A stretch of 64,000 bases of DNA, from assembly GCA_947652605.1 (NCBI GenBank), contig OX393577.1, positions 70,642,108-70,706,107 on the forward strand. Direction: 5' to 3'. A program made the position numbers and the translations under genes. The notes beneath the pieces are model-generated. The model saw nothing but the letters and a program-made list of their open reading frames with translations, was not told the origin of the DNA and ran no database searches. The stretch's first letter is position 1. Every line of letters starts with the position of its first letter. The stretch is from Elmis aenea. Its lineage: Eukaryota; Arthropoda; Insecta; Coleoptera; Elmidae. Below are positions 48,615-61,629 of this stretch, in pieces.

Positions 48615-49650
48615 ATGAAAACTACGCTCATCGTTAGTATCGTTGTGCTGTTGTGCTTAACAATTGCAGTACAAGGTAAGTAACATTTTAATTGCAAGCA
48701 AAACACAGTTAAGTTGCGAAATATTAGAGCATAAAATTACGATTATTTCTTACAATTTAAGTAAGAGAAATGGCAAATGTTTTCCTTTAGTACCATCAAT
48801 TTTTGTATTTAACTTTTACAAGAAGTTTTTAAAGCCCAAAATTATCGCAAAGCTTTGGGACAAAATGTTTTTTTTTTTGAGAGTGTGTTAAGTTGGGAAT
48901 AAAAATTATTTGTATTATACTGTCTATCTAAGTTTTATTCATTATTTACAGCTATAGAAATTCAGGGAAAATCACCCTATGAACCAGAGCGAAAATGTAT
49001 ATCAGAAGGTGGTATTTGTATGAGCATTGACGATTGTCCCATAACAATAAAAAAAGAATATTTGGGATTGTGTCCCGAAGAAGAGGGCACCGAATGCTGC
49101 CATGGGAGTAAGTGTGCAAAAACTTTAAGAATGGAAATTTTAAAGTTTAGACAAAAATTTTGGGGTTAGAGCTGATCTTATAGGGTTTTAGAAAATCAAA
49201 CCGTTTTTGAGCTATTGCTCTTGAAATTTAATTTTAAATTTAATTCACTACTGAACATCAACTGTCCCTATATTAAAACACATTAGTGAAAAGGCTTATC
49301 TTATTAGATATTCAAAAACATATCTCCTCTCTTAAATATTTTGGAATAAACTAGTTTATCTTTATTTTTATCTCTTATAATAAAGAAATAAACTAGATTG
49401 GGTACTTTTAGTTGCGATACCTCGCTTAAAAAAATCAAATTCGTGCTTTTTGCGCAGAATTAAATTTAACTTTGCGCCGAATGGTTTTTTTGGGTATATT
49501 AACTGCTTTTTTATTACAGTATCTAATAAGGAACAATCGTGTAACGGAAGAGGTGGGGAATGCATGGACGAAAGCGATTGCATTGAAGATTTTCGAATCG
49601 CAGAGGCAAATGATTGCGCAGAAAATGAAGCGTGCTGCATCTTATTTTAA
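48615..49650 (+). CDS. Secreted two-domain cysteine-rich peptide 3, 115 aa
   Basis: Exons are 48615-48675, 48952-49107 and 49520-49650, with both introns in phase 1. The signal peptide covers about residues 1-20 (LIVSIVVLLCL core). Domain 1 has Cys 36, 43, 49, 61, 69, 70, with EYLGLCP and TECC and a shorter loop before the CC pair (x7 instead of x9). Domain 2 has Cys 80, 87, 93, 105, 111, 112 with GGEC. It is closest in layout to gene 2, with exons 1 and 3 of identical length (61 and 131 bases). The inter-domain and loop residues are strongly acidic. The poly(A) signal is at 49734. It is likely a recent tandem duplicate; the role is unknown. Confidence 0.85.
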
Positions 49651-49733
49651 TTCTTACAGTTACACATTTTTTAAATTGAACAACACTTAAATAGATTTAG
49701 TCTGTATTGATAATAATTCATGTAAGTTTTACC

Positions 49734-49739
49734 AATAAA
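49734..49739 (+). terminator. Poly(A) signal of cysteine-rich gene 3
   Basis: AATAAA lies 84 bases after the stop codon. Confidence 0.6.
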
Positions 49740-51087
49740 AATCTTAATACACCTAGGAGTTCAAGTATTAATTCAAGAAAAGTACAGGTCATCTGATAAC
49801 CGTAAAATTACTCAATAAAATATCGTCTACTAAAATAATAACGAACAGAGAACTTACAAAAATTAAATATTTAGTATTTTTGTCGAATTAACGAAAAATA
49901 AAATATTTACCCAAACACTTAATCGGTGTTACTAGGATTTAGATATAAAAAATATTGAACGTTATTGTACTGCTTTTGCGACGAAAATAAATATAGTCAT
50001 AATCAATATCGACAGCTTTATGACGCTATTATGTATAGTAAACTTAGTTATAACCATAATGAAATAAACTTTAATTGGAACATGCATAAATTATACAAAG
50101 TAAATGATGATTTTATTTAATAATTCTCCACAATACGAATTGTTAGAAAATTATTAATAACGATTAACATGTTTAGAAACATGGGTACAATGAGTTTTTG
50201 TCAAGAAAGTTGCTTCTTGATAGAAAAAAAGTTACTTAGGATTCGAATCTAGCATTAAAGACAGCAATTATTAAATAATCTACACAGAAATTTGTTTCAA
50301 ACGCTGCTTAATAATAATTTGTTGCAGTTACTCCCATCACCTCCCAATAAAACACGATTTTTTGAACCAATAAACCTAAACCTTAAGGATAAAGTATTAT
50401 TTATGTTCCAAGGGAATTTTCAAGTATTGTTTATATTATCTTTGATTTTCTGAACTTACAATCGGGTTGCACTATCAACAACTCTGTTTAAAACTATAAT
50501 TAACAATCATAGATTTGTGTTTTAATCCTATTAACTAATATAAGGAATTTAATTGTTTCGTACACCGAAAGGAAATGATTAATAAAACATTTAATCCCAG
50601 GAGTTGTGCCGTAACCTTTAAAAGGTTACACTGCTGATGCTCTTGAAACCCATTAACATTTTAATAAGTTTCAGACTTCGTCACAATAACAATGTTTTTA
50701 ACAATATGTGTCGTGAACCTGTCGAGCTGAAATTAACAAGTTTGGCAAACAACTCATACAAATTATCATTTATCTCGTCTGCATGTAGTAATAAACGAAA
50801 TAAAAACTCAAAAATAGAAAGGATTGTGGTAGTTGTATTGTGTAAAGTAAAAAAATTTCATGAAATGTAAAATTTAATTTTTGCGAGAGAAGAAACAGTT
50901 GGTAGGAATAATAATATAAAACCGTTAATTAACATAAGTTTGAAATTACGTAGAAACAAATCAGCACTGAATAAAAAGGCAAACATTTTTAATGCACTGT
51001 TACACTAAATATAAAATTTCTAGAAGGTTTACAAACCGCGATGACTAAACAACTATTCACGACTCAAATATTCTTTATATTTTTCAG
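49740..51087. other. AT-rich DNA, nothing firm
   Basis: No fourth member of the cysteine-rich family is found. A frame at 50637-50870 is open but has no recognisable product. Confidence 0.4.
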
Positions 51088-52584
51088 CTGCGCATCAACA
51101 ATCTGTGTATTCAGGCAAAATTTATCCCCTATGCGAATGCCTTAGACGTAAATCCAGATATACCTTTTATATTTGAGACGGTTAAAATGATATTAATCTT
51201 TCATCAAATGCATAGCAAGATGTTTTTGTTTGAATAACACATTTTCAAACACAAAAATATCCAAAAATTTACTAAAAGTCAAACAATAATTTTTTTCTTT
51301 GTCCTTGCATGATAATTGTATGTGTTAATTTAATTTACTTTAAAGCCAATTAACATTCTAAAGCCTGTATCTAGCAAATACCTAAATTTTCAAGGATGGT
51401 GCGACTAATGATTTGCTATGGGCGACAAAGATTTCTTTAATGTATTGACTAAAAGTCAGCCACACTCCATTCTGAAACAAAATATTTAATTCACTGCTAG
51501 TAAATTTTTAGTTAAATCGATCAGAATGCAAGATTATAATTAGAACAGGAATTTGCAGGAGATAAATTAGCGCTTCACATGAAAAAATTGCATATTTTGT
51601 TGAACAAAATATTTTGCAGGAATTGCAGGAATTGCAGGAAATCAAATATTGAAAATTTCATTTCAAGCATTGTATGAATTCTAAGAGGTGCTATTTTATT
51701 CTAGATAATTTTATTAGACGTGCATAAAATTGCTTAATTACAAATTAATAATTAATATTCGATGAAAAGCAACTAACTTAACGGCTTTGTTGCTTTCAAA
51801 CTGAATTTTAATTTAGAAATTTTAATTGGAATCCCTGAAATGATAATTGTGTTTTCGTTAGGTGCATTTCAAAGAGATTTTAATTAAAAAATAAAAAAAG
51901 CTTCAGCAGTTAATTGAAAAGTCATTCTCCGACCATCTTGCATGTAAAAAGCGAACATTTTTAATTTTGTGAAAGTACAGAAAATGAAAGGAGTATGTAT
52001 GAAATTCAGGTGATAGTTTTAATTGACAATTGCTATTTCTACCAAAAACTATTAACTTTTAAGCGCTGCTTATAGATTTGAAGTAACCCTGCATGAACCG
52101 CATAAGCAGCATTATATAACATTAGCAAAGCGTTTTCCAAGAACCTAGTCCCTTAGAACTGCTAAAATTTTCAAGAACGATTGTTCTAGCGTGCGCGTAG
52201 CTTAAATTTTTCAGTAATTCCACACCGTCTGTCTGGAGCATTGAAAGTATGAGTAGCTCTGTATACGATGTTAAGTTAGCAAACACAGGATAGACCTTAA
52301 AGAAAACGTTTAAAATAATTTCCTGTTTTATTTAGTCGTTGCACTTACACAACAAAAAATTTACCATTCAAAATTAATGTTTGTTGTATATAGCACACAT
52401 TTGTTTACTATTATTTATTCATTCAAAAATTTTAAACGGTTTTTTATTCCTTACTTTTTAAATTTTAGCAAAGAACAGCAACAAAAACTTCATCAAAACG
52501 CCCTGTACGAATTCTCCAGACATCACCAACAAACAACATGCAAATTTACATAAGACTAGACGTAAAAAAGTTGGGAATTTGTAA
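51088..52584 (+). CDS. Two weak, frame-compatible candidate exons
   Basis: Exon a (51088-51147, about 45% GC) follows ATTTTTCAG and ends at GAC|GTAAAT. In the frame AHQQSVYSGKIYPLCECLR it leaves phase 1. Exon b (52469-52584) follows a T-rich tract ending AAATTTTAG. It completes the codon in the same phase, reads KNSNKNFIKTPCTNSPDI and later KTRRKKVGNL, and stops at TAA 52582. Frame compatibility has a one-in-three chance of arising at random. No start exon or family is recognised. Confidence 0.25.
51613..51640. repeat. Short tandem repeat
   Basis: Three copies of a 9-base ATTGCAGGA unit lie in tandem. Confidence 0.8.
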
Positions 52585-55500
52585 AACTGTAAGTGAACCA
52601 CGGCAATACGTATAATCTGCAAATTGCAAAAGCTCTCAAGATGTGTTGAACTTTTGTGCTTTCTATCTTGAGCTGACTTGGATATTTTTCTTTAGGATAA
52701 GTAAAAATTTTGTTTTGACTAATGATTGCGACAGATTTTGAAAAATGTACCTCACCAAAATTACAACTTTCGCCGTTATTAACGATAAACTACGTCATGA
52801 AAATAATTATTTCATATTGCAATAAATAGAAAACTTGTTGTGACAATATTACATGATGCAACTTGTTAAAGTTCCTAAAAGATTCACATATTACATTATT
52901 ATAAATACAAATGGCTATAGAAGCGTTTAGTTCTTGCGACTTTGAAAATAATCCAAGGAACAATAAATAATGCATCGAACAGACACAAATCTAATAAGAT
53001 TTGAAATGTACCGTTCTTTGTTTGCCAAAAGTAAAGCACAAACAATTCAGCAAAGTGATGTTTGCTGGACATTTCAGAATTTTCAATAAAATATTGAAGA
53101 CAACAAAGGTAGATGGCAAGTTCTAAACCTAAAACTTTTGTACCAATATTCCTTGTACTCAAAACAAATTGACAGTCTCTTATTATTTCCAGAACCTTCA
53201 GGCACCAAAAATATGTTTCAAGGTTTCATACGTCAAGGATTAGCTGAGATATTAAATTTTAAAACAAGGCTTGTGTTTCATGCGTGATGTAATAATATCA
53301 AAAATTTTAAATAAAATTTCATGGCGAGGTTTATTTCCCAAAGGAAATATCCATGTCTAAGTTGGGGCTTATAAAATAACAGGGGTGTTATAAACCATGC
53401 ATCAGTTGCTATAAAATAAATAGAACATTGAAGGTGTTTAAAATATTACGAAACACTAAAACTACCAACGCATTTCCACATAAAATAATCATATTTTATG
53501 TAACTACAACTTTAAAAAGCTTGAAAATTCACGATGTACCAAAGTTGAACAAGATTTTAATGTAATTCTGAAAGTATGTCTGTTGATTTGTGTTAAATAA
53601 ATTTATTAAAGCAGATATGTGTACAAAAATGCATACAACACAATTATGTGTTAAACATAGTTTTTACTGAGGTGTCTCAACTATTAAATATTTTTAAATT
53701 TTGAATCTTAATATCCCATATGCACGCAATTAAATTAATACAATTACACACGGTGTGCAATTAAAATTTAAACTTTAATGACGCGTTTACATGCCAACAT
53801 TTCCTAAAATTACTACGAGTACGTTAACAGATTTTTTAAACAAATTTACCGAGCCATTAAATCCCTAATAAAAACAGCGAAAACATAAAAACAAAACTAA
53901 AAATCACGCACTAGACTGTAAAATGGATTTCGTCAGATTTATCAGGTTCTCTTAGCCCCAATGTAATTGAAATAAATTTTATTCGGACCGACTTTTAGTG
54001 CACTCGATTTTCTATCAATTACTTTTATTGTTTTTCTACATGTTACCTTAAAACACGAAATTACAGACACCAAACTATTTTACATGCTATAACAACAGTT
54101 TATTGCTTGTGGTTTACAAAAAGCCATGTATCGCTTCGCTGCATTTTTTTTTTTTTTACTTCTTTCTTCCCGAGATCTGCCCTAGAGCAATAATCGGTTG
54201 ATTAAGCATTTTTCATTTTGGCAGCGGGACATGCTGCAATGCAAGCGAGTGGTTAGTAAACTTACATTAAAGCCCTAACAAATGAATTTTTACTACAAGT
54301 ATATGCAACTCGTGAAAACAATGCTGCCTAATTATTATTAGTTAACACAATGATACCGTCTATTTTGAATTCAATTCTAACGCAACTTCATAGAGTCAAA
54401 AGCATTCGTCACAAATACTGTGAAGTTATTTGTGATTTATTAGCATATCCCTTTAATTGTAGATGAACAAACTAATGAAGAATTTGGAATGAACATATAT
54501 TATACTTTGGACTAATTTATTTAAACAATACGGTAAACATTTTGTAACAAATGTTGTACTTTCCGCGAAAATACTTTACATTTTGGTTGAATAAATATTA
54601 ACAGAAAAATTTTAACTTTCCTTGCACCATGCAAAATTAATTGGGCTCTTGAAACGTTAAACAAAAAACTTTAAAAGACTTTATTTAGGCAAAAATATTG
54701 GACGAAATTTCATAATTTAATAATTCATCAATAAAAAGTTTCTCTTTAAAACTTAAATACAAACTAAAATTAGGGTGAGAAAGTTTTCTTTGCAATAAAA
54801 CACTTTTTTGGTTCATTATTTTAAATCAAAAAGTTTTGTAACTTTAATTACTTTCAGTTAGAAACCTATTTTATCTATAATCCCACAATTTCCAAAGTAA
54901 TAGCTTCAGCCATTACTTCAACACGTTTTCTATGTAGGTGAACTAAGTTTAGTGGAAACTAACATCTATTAATTTTACTACCTGTAAAATCCTTTGGCGT
55001 TTAAATCCTTTTCCTTCAAAAAATAACTAGAATAGTTGGTGGAAAATAAGCGAAATATGATAACTCATATGTTAATACTCACGACAAAGTTTTTAAGAAA
55101 TTAGAAAATTTGATGCTTCTAAATTATTCATTTAAATGTTGTTTATATTGAAGAGCCAATCTTAAAATATTAATTTTAAAGAATTAGTTACGCTTGTAGG
55201 CCAAAGATAAATAATTCTGCTTGTTTTGTAAAAACCCACTTCATGACTTTCTTAAGAACCATTCGTTGAACAAATTTCATCATTATTTGCAAATTATTGA
55301 TTAGGTCTCCTCCATTTACGTGCTAACGTGCGATAACGATTCAAAATCAACTTAATTTTATTGCCCACGAAACGGTAAAACCGGCAAACGTGTTCGCTTG
55401 ACACCTGAACATTATCAGTACGTTAAGTTTCGAAAACAAAAGCTCTAGTGAATGTATGCTCGATTTACCTGTATCTGGAATAATAAAAACATCTGAGATA

Positions 55501-58500
55501 TCAGGATTTCCATATAAATAGCCCACGAACATACTTAGACACATTTGGCTTGAACATCTTGTGTGATACAGAAACGCAAAAGTGTATATAAAGTTTAGAT
55601 GTTTCTTGCCAACTGTGTTTTATGGCTTTAACACTTAGTAGTTCAGTACTGTGTTTCGAATTTTGCGTCATAAAAGTTTATAGCAACCGGAAAATTACTT
55701 CAAAGACATTGCGAAAAAAAGGAACATTATATACTTTTTGCAGTTACCAAACAAAGCTCGTTTTATGTCATGTAAAACTGCATGCTCCAATTAAAAGACT
55801 AATAATATAAAAAGTAAACCATTGCAAATTACTAGCATATCTATATTAAACAATGTATTTAAGACAAGATTTTCTAAAATTATTTAGTTTATTGTAATGT
55901 TCGACAAACAACTAGTTATTCTAGATATGTATAGCTTGATAGTTCAACAAATTCCAAGTTTATTAGGGTTTAAACAAGCTCATATATCCCCGCAAAAATG
56001 GGGTATCTCATATTCAACAGCTTAGCAAAGACTTGGGTCTACTTATCATCATTTAGTTTGTAAACGTTCTATGTAATGTGGTTTAGAAATGGCAGAAACT
56101 ACATCAAAAGATCTTTGCAAGCAGATTTAACAAAACAGGGCTTAATGAAGTACAATTTCATCAAATAATTGTACGAGAAATTATTTTATGCTTGAATTTC
56201 AGTCTGATCGCAGCAAAAATACAGAAAAATATCGGAAACAAATAAAATCGTTTATAGCAAAACGAAAACTAAACATTGAACAGTAATTTATAGTTCCATG
56301 GGGCAAATAAATTTATTCCTTCGTACTACACACTGAGTTTTTTAATTTGTTAACTCCGGAAGCAGATTAATTAGTGCTATGCACGCTCTAGCATACATTT
56401 CACGAATAAAATAAATGATTATTACAGTGTAGGTCCCTGGTAATAATATGTTACTAGAACAAGACAAGAATGATACAGTGGAAGGCGTTTTTCTTCAGGA
56501 ACTGAACACATTTAAGTTATCTACAAGCTAACACGTTCAACAGAAATGTGTTACAAAAAATATTGTAGCATTTTTCATGAAAGAAAACATAATAGAATTT
56601 GACAAACGTCTTTTCGCACAATAATTTTGATTCATTCAAGTACAAGCTTACATTTTTTCGATTTCAGTGCGAAGATAAATTGTTTACACACAGCAAACTC
56701 CTTAAAGTAGGGATATATCAGCAAATAAAATTCTAGATAGTGTAAAATGAAAAAATATGGCAAATCCCTTCAGTGTCTCCGCACCTTACACGGCAGTTAA
56801 ACGTGATTTTGCATAAATCGCGAATTACCCTTCATGCACCACCTCTAAAACTGGCAGTATTATCATTTTATCACAAAGGATATTTTAGAAGAAAATCTAT
56901 GGCCAAACTTGTTCCTCGTTAGCGTAAATTGCTTGAACACGACTATACACTTAAAAGGTCAAATTCAATGAACAGACCGATTGAGAGATAAGCTTGTACA
57001 ATTCAACAATTGAATATACATTTGCTAATTAGCGCCAAATCCGTACATCAATATTTGTAAACATGGGTCCTTCTCAGATTGTGGAAATTACATCAAGTCA
57101 TGCCGATATGTTTGGTTAACTGTTTGCTCTTAAATATTAAGCTAATTGAAATATCTGCTGCGAATCAGCTACGTAAAATAAATATAGCCCCTTTTGTGGA
57201 TGGGAAACTCCTAGTTATAATATATATTTCAAGGAAAATCAATGTTTGGTATTCCCTATGCAGTGAGAGTGATATTTATCTGTTCAATTATCTAAATATA
57301 TGCTTTTAGTTTCGAACGTTGGAGTATGATAAGAGCCATTAAAATAAATAAAACCTACCAATTGGGCTATAAGTAAATTGTGATCTAGACGGCCAAATTT
57401 TTAGAGAAAGCTTTGTAAACTGCAAGTACAATTATTTCTAAAGCTTTTGGTGCTCATGTGACAACAATTGGGCTTAAATTCTTGGAAAAGTATATTTAAG
57501 ACAAACTTACGTAAGGAATATTAATTTATTAGAAAAACTATTAAAGAAATTTCGAAACGAAAATGTAATTAGTCAAATAATGTTTTGGGAAATTCATAAA
57601 ATGTTTTCAAAAACTTTCGTCCTGGCCATTTAATTGCAATAATTTTAAATAGCTTTAGTGGCTGGCTGTTATTATTTACTTAAAAAAAACTGTTAAAAAA
57701 ATTAAAAGGCGTATCTAGATAATTAAAAGAATATTTACAAACAATTCATAATTAACCTACAAAAAAATCACTGGAAATTTACTGTCCCAAACAAATAATG
57801 AAATTTATCAGCCCATAAATTGAATTGCCAACGCCTGAATAACCATTTTCAAACAATTTTGACTTCTATATAATCCTTATATTCACTTCACTGGTTGAGT
57901 ACAACGCAGCTGTTTTTTAAAACAAAAAAAGCCTAATCCTCTTTTACTAAGCCTTCAATTATCTGCAAATTCAGACCTGAACATTCGACTGAATAATTCT
58001 TTAACGGGCACAAATTTAGGCAAAGTAAAACCCTGAACTAAAACCGAACTATAAAAAGTAAATTATATCCATGGCAAAACCAACCATCGTTAATACGGCC
58101 TACGCATGCAACAACACAATTTTAACATAATAAATTCATGAGATTTCGAGACATTCAACCACATTTACGCGAATGTTAAATCGATGTTTTCGATAATGTT
58201 ATTGCTAACGTATTAACTGTTGTGACACTTGAACATTTTCCATGTAACATGAACTCTGTGGGGTTATTGACACAATCTATGATGTGATTCCAAATTTAGG
58301 AAATAAACAACACTTCAACTCATTAGATATAGGGAAAAAAGGAAAAAAATATGACATGTGATAAGGGTAATTAATTTTACGATCACTTCATTTACAAGCT
58401 ACTTGACATAAATGGAGTTTTTTTAACTTCTCATTAACCTATTTTAGCGACAATTGTTTATATTCTGTAATATGAAATTCGCGCTGTTGCTAGTTGGAAA

Positions 58501-60372
58501 TGAAAAACTGTTATGTACGCTTGGGTTAACTATGAAAATAATTAATGAATTAGATCAATATTCCTAGGAAATCCTAAGCGAAAAGTTATTTAGTTTCAGT
58601 TTTACAGGAATAAACGTGTATTCGTTTTATTTTCAAGTTTATGGGAAGTGTTTTGTGCAAATTTTATAAACTTTGAAAGACACTCTTTTTTCAAAAAAGT
58701 GTTTGCTGTATTATGAAAATTATAACGATTTTTATTTGCAATATCCGGCACCTCCACCATTTATTTTTCAATTGGATTGAATATAATGTCCTTTAAAATG
58801 GTTTTATATTGTTTGTAGATTTTAATTGATAAAAATTGTTTAAAAATAATAAAATAACCATGTATTTGCTTAAATGGACGAAAAATCAGTTACAATTATA
58901 AATTGTAATAGTTTATGGTACGTAAATACCATTTTTTAATTATTTACAATTCGCAAAGGTGTTATTTAATTCTTAGCAAACTCTTCAAACGTTATTACGT
59001 TGTGTTATCAACTACTTTCAACTACTTTCAACCAAAAACAGTTAAAAAATAATTTGTCACTTACACTTTCCACTCACTTAAAATCTTTACCAGCTTGCTC
59101 AATTTCATTTGATTTGCATATCATATCACATCATAGCATGTTCGGGCCATTGAATAAATTTCATGAACTATTCAAAGCTGTAATTCATTTATATTCGGCG
59201 ATTTAGATACTTTTGTTACAGAAACATTAGTAGATTTATTAATCCACCAATAAATGACAGCAAAAGCACAAATAATAAGTTCAAAAAAGTTCATGAAGTG
59301 TCACAAACGTTTATATGGATTGATTTTCCAACTACAAAGCTAAAAAATTAACGATTTAGACAAGTCATGTTAAATTTCAGCAAAGCATTCTGAGTCAACC
59401 ACACCACCTTATCACGAAAACTTCCTGTGTTTACCAACAATAAATAAATATCAGATAATATCGCAGAATAACCTCATAAACCATAAAAATCTTAAAAACA
59501 GCAGCGTACAATAATCATCATAAATTATGTTTCTTCACGTTAAAAACTTTTACAGTAGCAACCACCTCGACCAGACATTTTTAATCAAGAATTTTCAGGT
59601 TTTTGAAATACGCATTCTTGTAATATAATTGGGTGATGTCATTTAAGGGAAGTAGGTAAATTGCACACGCGAACTAAATGAATATTAACGTTGTCATAAA
59701 TAATTATTCTTTGTATCCAACAGAGCAGAACAATATTGATTTGTTCTCATTCGGAGACTTATGGAACTTTGAACTCTAATGAACGCACCATTAGTCATAA
59801 AACATATACCTAATGGCAAAGTTTATTGTTTTCGCAAGCTTTACATTTTTTTACGTTAAAAACATTAGACTTTAGACTTTAGATGCTCCTTTTTTATAAA
59901 ATATGTGACTGCCTTAATTTTTAATCAATTTTATATTTACTGCAAAGAATGGCTGTTTAACAACGTCCAAGCTAAACCAACACTGCAGTTAGTGTAAATT
60001 TATGAGCAATTTTCTCTGGTACGTTCAGAAACCACACAATCTTTTTGTAATTACAAACAAATTCGTGTCAATTACTTTGGGCTTACAAAAAAATTGGCAT
60101 TTTAAAGTGTCCTGCACCCTAAGAAAATCCTATGCCCGTAATAAAGTCTTTATAGTGTTATTACTAAGGTATTAAATAAGCTTCCCACCTTAAAAAGCTT
60201 TTATGACCAGAATAACAATGAAATGGCATTATATCCAAGTGGGCAAACACAAATAAAGACGTTATCAGCAAGAATATAGTCGACAAAGTGACAAAACTTG
60301 CTAGAATCGATCCGAAAATATCAAACGATTGAAACAATCAACAAAAAGTATAGATATTATTTATAAGCTAAA
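52585..60372. other. AT-rich gene desert
   Basis: It contains one copy of the recurrent CCGGCACCTCCACCA motif at 58745 and small tandem repeats near 59009 and 59866. No gene is supported. Confidence 0.4.
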
Positions 60373-60654
60373 TTATATTTTGTATTCAACAATTTTAATT
60401 TGCTGAAATTTCGTTCGATATAAAAATATCTGCACGCATTTTTTATTATACGCAAACATTCTGAACAGTTCACTCATCGCCAATATAAAAAATATGTTCT
60501 CTACTCGACTACTATAAATTTTCACATCAAGCGATTTCATTACTGCACGATGGCCATTTTTACACTCACGATATTTCTCAACACGGGTTAGAAATGCCGC
60601 AATATTTGGGATTGAATCTTCAAATACTTTATCGTCGAATTTACTGCGTATCAT
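60373..60654 (-). CDS. Weak candidate ORF of unknown function, 93 aa
   Basis: An ATG-started frame reads MIRSKFDDKVFEDSIPNIAA and continues with a mixed, soluble-looking composition (Arg/Lys/Glu-rich middle, Phe-rich later). It ends with a basic tail. Codon use looks less biased than random AT-rich DNA, but several frames of this length are expected by chance in 64 kb at this base composition. No splice partners or family are recognised. Confidence 0.25.
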   Translation of the reverse strand: MIRSKFDDKVFEDSIPNIAAFLTRVEKYRECKNGHRAVMKSLDVKIYSSRVENIFFILAMSELFRMFAYNKKCVQIFLYRTKFQQIKIVEYKI

Positions 60655-61629
60655 ATTATTAAAAGCGTGATCAGTAAGCTAACTGTGGAAGAGAAAACTT
60701 ATTTATTAATTAAAACGCCGAAACAAGTACATTTAGACTCGTTATATACCAAAATTCTTAACAAACTGGTTGTTGTGTGGATAAGTTATTGTTCTGAGCA
60801 TCTGATTAAACAAAATAAAACGTGTAATGCGCTTTTCAAATTATAATCAGACAATATATTTACAAAAGTATGTACTTTAATGTGCATTTTGTAAAAGAGA
60901 AACAAATATTAATTCTACTGTAAATCGTATAAGCAATTACTAAACGCCAACATTGAATTGTGGTCAGAATTTGTATAGATGAAGCAATATTTAGTTAATA
61001 TATACGTTAGTCTTTCTTTTTCGTAATTTTTCAATTAAAATAATAGCAGATAAGTTGGTCCAATTGTGTGGCTAAATCTCAGGAAAAAGTTCTAAATTAA
61101 AAAAGCACGTACCAGCTAACAAAACTTTTATATTGCTAAAATAAGTTTCATAAATGGAGGTTTAATAATCCACTCGAGTTATCTTTTAATTAAATTGTTT
61201 ACAAAACCTACGTGTGGAAAATACAAGACATCGATCAATTGAAATCGGTGGAAAAATGTTCGTCATAAAAGTAACGTAAACGTCACAATATTATCAACGT
61301 TTAAAATTGTATAATTTTACAGTCAGCGTTTGTAATATCTACTGATGTAGTTTTAATTGCAAATTTTATTTTTTTCCATTTATACAAACAAAAAACGTTT
61401 GAAATAACAACATAAAACATAACAAAATATCATCAGAAAACTGAAATTTTGTCTCTGCTCAAACGTTTTTTTTTCCTAAAAATAAATTCAAGTCAACATA
61501 TCTACAGCAACCTTTCCTTGATATTAATCTAAAAATAATATTCGATATGGCCTTTTAAAGCGATAAAAAATAATCTGGTCGTTTTTAAAATAAACCTATT
61601 ATTTTTATTGGAAATTAACTTAGGTTTAC
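60655..61629. other. AT-rich DNA, nothing recognised
   Basis: No supported feature is seen. Confidence 0.4.

Noticed and set aside
49368..49640. Minus-strand frame over the last exon of the third cysteine-rich gene
   Set aside because: It is the antisense shadow of a well-supported coding exon.
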